From contig JAZNNQ010000027.1 of NCBI GenBank assembly GCA_045580305.1, positions 62,001-126,000 on the forward strand: DNA of 64,000 nucleotides, in the 5' to 3' direction. Source of the DNA: RGIG7332 sp045580305 (GTDB taxonomy: Bacteria > Bacillota > Clostridia > Oscillospirales > JAAYXM01). Under the pieces are notes generated by a model, which was given only the letters and a program-made list of their open reading frames with translations, was not told the origin of the DNA and searched no databases. A program made the position numbers and the translations under genes. Numbering within the stretch: position 1 is the stretch's first letter; every line of letters begins with the position of its first letter. Of the stretch, positions 61,051-64,000 are shown one piece after another.

Positions 61051-62076
61051 ATGAGGCTGGACAGCATTGATGGAAGAATGGACGCTTACAACTATGTGGG
61101 CAATACCTACCAGATAGGCGGTACCCGTCACTATCGCTTGACCGACGGCCCGGCACAGGATACAAAGTGTATTGATGTCCGTACGGGAAGCGGCTTTGAG
61201 TACACGATAGTTCCCGATCGCGGTCTCGATATTTCCCTCGCATCTTACAAGGGATTAAATCTCGTACACCTTACCGCAGGAATGGAAACCAACCCGGCTG
61301 CAGTTGACCCTTGGGGCGCTGACTGGCTGCGCGCGTTTTCGGCAGGACTTCTTACCACCTGCGGACCAAATCACCTTGGTAATGCCTGTGTGGATGAAGG
61401 CGAGCATTTAGGACAGCACGGCAGATGGTCCTCAATTGCCGCGCGGCAGGTGGCTGATCTTACGGATTTTAAAGAGGGTAAAATCGAAATCACAGGCAAG
61501 CTCTATGAAATGATTACCTTCGGCCATAAAATAGCAATAAATCGAAAAATAAAGAGTGAATTCGGTAAATCCTATGTCATAATTGAGGATGAAATACGGA
61601 ATGAGGGTAGCAGACCTGCTCCGCTCACCGTGCTTTATCACATAAATTTCGGATATCCTTTCCTGGATGAAAATGCAAAAGTGCATATTCCTTCTAAAGA
61701 ATGTGTGGGTGCGGATGATTACACAACAGAGCGACTTTCCGAGGTTGGTACGGTTAAAAAACCGGACGGTGCAAATTTTGAAAAGAATTTTACCCATACC
61801 TTTGACGGTGATGAGGTTTGCGCCTATGTGCAAAATGGCGACCTCGCGGTATATATCAAGTTTGACTCAAAGGACCTGCCCTATATGACCCAGTGGGTGC
61901 TTGAGGATATAAAGGACCATGTTGTGGCGATTGAGCCTGCAAATGTTCCCTGTGAGCCGAGATGTGCTCTTCGTGAAAAAGGAATTCTTCCGGAAATCAA
62001 TCCGGGAGAGGTAAAAAAGTTCCGTGTTGAAATCGGCATAGCTGAGGGCGCGGAAATAGAAAAATTAAGTAAATAA
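61051..62076 (+). CDS. DUF4432 family aldose-1-epimerase-like protein
   Basis: A 341-residue protein with a galactose-mutarotase-like beta-sandwich pattern of the DUF4432 family: TIVPDRGLDISLASYKGLNL, WLRAFSAGLLTTCGPNHLGN, GQHGRWSSIA and LYHINFGYPFLDENA. The family is thought to interconvert sugar anomers; here it would prepare the substrate for the isomerase that follows. It begins the plus-strand arm of the locus. Substrate not known. Confidence 0.85.
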   Translation: MRLDSIDGRMDAYNYVGNTYQIGGTRHYRLTDGPAQDTKCIDVRTGSGFEYTIVPDRGLDISLASYKGLNLVHLTAGMETNPAAVDPWGADWLRAFSAGLLTTCGPNHLGNACVDEGEHLGQHGRWSSIAARQVADLTDFKEGKIEITGKLYEMITFGHKIAINRKIKSEFGKSYVIIEDEIRNEGSRPAPLTVLYHINFGYPFLDENAKVHIPSKECVGADDYTTERLSEVGTVKKPDGANFEKNFTHTFDGDEVCAYVQNGDLAVYIKFDSKDLPYMTQWVLEDIKDHVVAIEPANVPCEPRCALREKGILPEINPGEVKKFRVEIGIAEGAEIEKLSK

Positions 62077-62112
62077 CAGGTAAAACCTGTATAAATAAGG
62101 AGGAAATTCAAA

Positions 62113-63492
62113 ATGGTACAGTCAAAAGCAGCTTTTATTGTATACGGCGTTCATAAGGACGGTCTTCGCGATCCGGACGGTAATCTCTTTATCGATTACG
62201 GCAAAATTGAAAATTCCAAGGCAGCTCTTAAGGCTCAGGGCGTTGAGCTTCACGAGGAAGAGCTCATCATCGCTACCAAGAAGGAAGCACGCGACATCCT
62301 TCTCCCCTTAGCAAAGGATGACAGCATTGACACTTTAGTTTTATTCTCCGGTACTTGGGTTTGGGCAGCTCATATGATTCAGGCTGTTCGCGAATTCGCA
62401 AAGACCGGTAAGGGTATCGTTATCTGGACACACGACGGCTCTCAGGGCTGGCGTCCGGTTGGCGGTCTCGTTTTAAGTGCAGCTCTTAACGAAGTTGGCA
62501 TCAAGCACAAATTCGTTTACGGTGGCGCTGATGATATCGAAACCGTTAAGCGTGTTGCTAACTACTGTAAGGCTTCCGCTCTTAAGAAGAGCATGGAAAT
62601 GACCACTCTCCGCGCATTCGGCGGTCGCGGTATGGGTCAGACCTGCGGCGTTGCTGATCCTTCCCAGTGGATGCGTATGTTTGGTATCGATATCGATACC
62701 CGCGATACATACGAGCTTGTTGAAACCGCAAAGAATATTCCTCAGGCAGAGGTTGACGCTGTTTGCGATTGGATTGATGCTAACTTCAAGACTCCTGTTG
62801 ACCGCACCGAGGGCAACTACCGCTCTGTTCGCCTTTACCTTGCTCTCAAGGCATTAAAGGAGAAAGAGGGCTTTGACTACTACACAATTCAGTCCTTCCC
62901 GGGTATGGGTGACTACTATGTAGCAACCTGCTTTGCACAGAGCATGATGTTAAACGACGGTGTTCCCACCGCAACTCTTTCCGACTTTAACACCTGTCTC
63001 ACTTCCATTATGATTATGGGTCTCAGTAAGGACCCGATCTACTACGGTGACCTCCAGCATGTTGACAAGAAGCGCGGCGAGATCAAGATCATCGGTGACG
63101 GTGCAATCCCGCCCTGCCTTGCTAATGAAGACGGCGTTTCTCTTGCAGGTCACGGTATCCCCACCGAGGGTGAAGCAGGCGGTATGTCCATCGATCTGGT
63201 ATGTAAGAGCGGCAAGGGCGTTTTAGCTCGTCTTTCCAGAGTAAACGGTGAGTTCAAGATCGTTGTTGCTCGTTGTGAAGTTGTTCAGCCCAAGAAGGAA
63301 GAGTTAGAAGCTCGCCGTCACGAGTGCGGTATTCCCTTCTGGCCCCATGCATTCGTTCAGGTTGAGGGCGATGTTGGCAAGATGGTTGAAACCTGGAACA
63401 ACGAGTATGGCTGCCTCGGTTACGGCGAGGATCTTTATGATCAGATCATCGATTTCGGTAACCTTATGGGCATTGAAGTTATCGCATTCTAA
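62113..63492 (+). CDS. L-fucose/L-arabinose isomerase-family protein
   Basis: A 459-residue protein of the fucose/arabinose isomerase fold. Recognisable parts: LVLFSGTWVWAAHMIQAVRE, the inter-domain segment GGRGMGQTCGVADPSQWMRM, YTIQSFPGMGDYYVATC, NDGVPTATLSDFNTCLT and GIPTEGEAGGMSIDL. In fucose isomerases the block before the last helix usually reads CEADVNGALT; here the Asp is kept but the Glu is Leu, so specificity probably differs. AAGGAGG precedes the start. Strong codon bias suggests high expression. Confidence 0.8.
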   Translation: MVQSKAAFIVYGVHKDGLRDPDGNLFIDYGKIENSKAALKAQGVELHEEELIIATKKEARDILLPLAKDDSIDTLVLFSGTWVWAAHMIQAVREFAKTGKGIVIWTHDGSQGWRPVGGLVLSAALNEVGIKHKFVYGGADDIETVKRVANYCKASALKKSMEMTTLRAFGGRGMGQTCGVADPSQWMRMFGIDIDTRDTYELVETAKNIPQAEVDAVCDWIDANFKTPVDRTEGNYRSVRLYLALKALKEKEGFDYYTIQSFPGMGDYYVATCFAQSMMLNDGVPTATLSDFNTCLTSIMIMGLSKDPIYYGDLQHVDKKRGEIKIIGDGAIPPCLANEDGVSLAGHGIPTEGEAGGMSIDLVCKSGKGVLARLSRVNGEFKIVVARCEVVQPKKEELEARRHECGIPFWPHAFVQVEGDVGKMVETWNNEYGCLGYGEDLYDQIIDFGNLMGIEVIAF

Positions 63493-63504
63493 GGAGTGTA
63501 GTAA

Positions 63505-64000
63505 ATGAAAGTTTTTGATGTACATATTCACAGTACAACAGATGCCGCTACCATAAATCCGCAGAAGTTACTTGCGGATATGGACAAGGCGGGCGTTTGG
63601 GGCGGTGCGGTATTTACTCCCGAGGCTGAAAGTCCTCTGGGCGGCGGATATTCTTATGAAGAGCGTATCGACTGTATGCACAAGTGGACGGACGGTTACA
63701 CTGACAGAATTTTCCCCATCTTCTATATCCACCCATACGAAAAAGATGCTATTGCAAAGGCGAAAGACGCTGTAGATCAGGGCGCAATGGGCTTTAAGAT
63801 GAGCTGCGACTGCTACTATGTTTACGAAGATAAGTGTATGGAGCTTCTCCGCGTAATTGCGGATATGAATAAGCCGGTGCTTTTCCATTCCGGTATTCTC
63901 TGGGACGGTCACGATTCCAGTAAGCACAACCGTCCGCTTAACTGGGAGAGCCTTATCAATATTCCCGGCCTTCGTTTCTCCCTTGCACATTGCTCATGGC
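63505..64000 (+). CDS. Amidohydrolase family protein (5' part)
   Basis: At least 165 codons, running off the window end. A TIM-barrel amidohydrolase with intact early ligands: VFDVHIHST (HxH), GFKMSCDCYYVYE and VLFHSGILWDG, RFSLAHCSW at the boundary. The ATG at 63505 has AAGGAGTG upstream, 12 bases after the isomerase stop. In the context of an isomerase and epimerase it may act as a lactonase or deformylase on a sugar acid; this is inference. Confidence 0.85.
   Translation, partial: MKVFDVHIHSTTDAATINPQKLLADMDKAGVWGGAVFTPEAESPLGGGYSYEERIDCMHKWTDGYTDRIFPIFYIHPYEKDAIAKAKDAVDQGAMGFKMSCDCYYVYEDKCMELLRVIADMNKPVLFHSGILWDGHDSSKHNRPLNWESLINIPGLRFSLAHCSW

Noticed and set aside
1..64000. CRISPR arrays, tRNA or rRNA genes and insertion sequences
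   Set aside because: No regularly spaced repeats, tRNA-like cloverleafs or transposase genes were seen on either strand by eye.

Overview
The window looks like chromosomal DNA of an anaerobic Firmicute, probably a class Clostridia member of the Oscillospirales type. This is inferred from strong AGGAGG/AGGTG ribosome sites, frequent GTG/TTG starts, a V-type ATPase, an Ech-type membrane hydrogenase, sporulation-family genes (spoVAC, a GerMN lipoprotein) and Clostridia-style transporters and regulators. No rRNA, tRNA, CRISPR array, insertion sequence or phage structural gene was seen.

Layout. 1-2.3 kb: the 3' end of a V-ATPase subunit D gene, then a pair of amidohydrolase genes. 2.3-10 kb: an XRE regulator divergent from a membrane protein, a small intergenic repeat, exonuclease III, an LtaS-like sulfatase, a glycosyltransferase, a D,D-carboxypeptidase, and a two-component system coupled to a GerMN lipoprotein. 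11.2-23.6 kb: one long operon with six Ech hydrogenase genes (echABCDEF), six maturation genes (hypABFCDE), a cation diffusion facilitator and a DMT exporter. 23.7-25.2 kb: an accessory island with an unknown protein, a toxin-like ORF broken at a run of ten G, and a lipoprotein. 25.3-28.2 kb: trmO, a DUF975 protein, trmL and degV. 28.3-33.2 kb: the glycolytic operon pgk-tpiA-gpmI-eno.

33.3-45.6 kb: a P-type cation ATPase under a yybP-ykoY (manganese) riboswitch, a small-protein/membrane-protein operon divergent from a TetR regulator, a nitrilase-DUF1015-amidohydrolase operon, two ABC sugar permeases without binding protein or ATPase, and a membrane-anchored AraC regulator. 45.8-54.2 kb: a HAD phosphatase, a polysaccharide deacetylase, an ECF sigma/anti-sigma pair with a self-promoter, a split chromate transporter with an SDR dehydrogenase, spoVAC, purC, and an AraC regulator divergent from a Gfo/Idh oxidoreductase. 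54.2-57.5 kb: a lipid operon (PAP2 phosphatase, flippase-like protein, pssA, psd). 57.6-64 kb: a divergent carbohydrate locus with a PocR/AraC regulator, class II aldolase and FGGY kinase on one side and a DUF4432 epimerase, a fucose/arabinose isomerase-like protein and an amidohydrolase (cut by the window end) on the other.

How it fits together. The Ech hydrogenase would couple ferredoxin oxidation to H2 formation and ion export, and the V-ATPase can share the resulting gradient. The sugar locus has the classical isomerase-kinase-aldolase logic whose DHAP product would enter the glycolytic block, but its substrate cannot be read from the sequence. The most unusual items are the G-tract toxin-like locus, the amidohydrolase pair in which one member has lost its metal ligands, and the orphan sugar locus.
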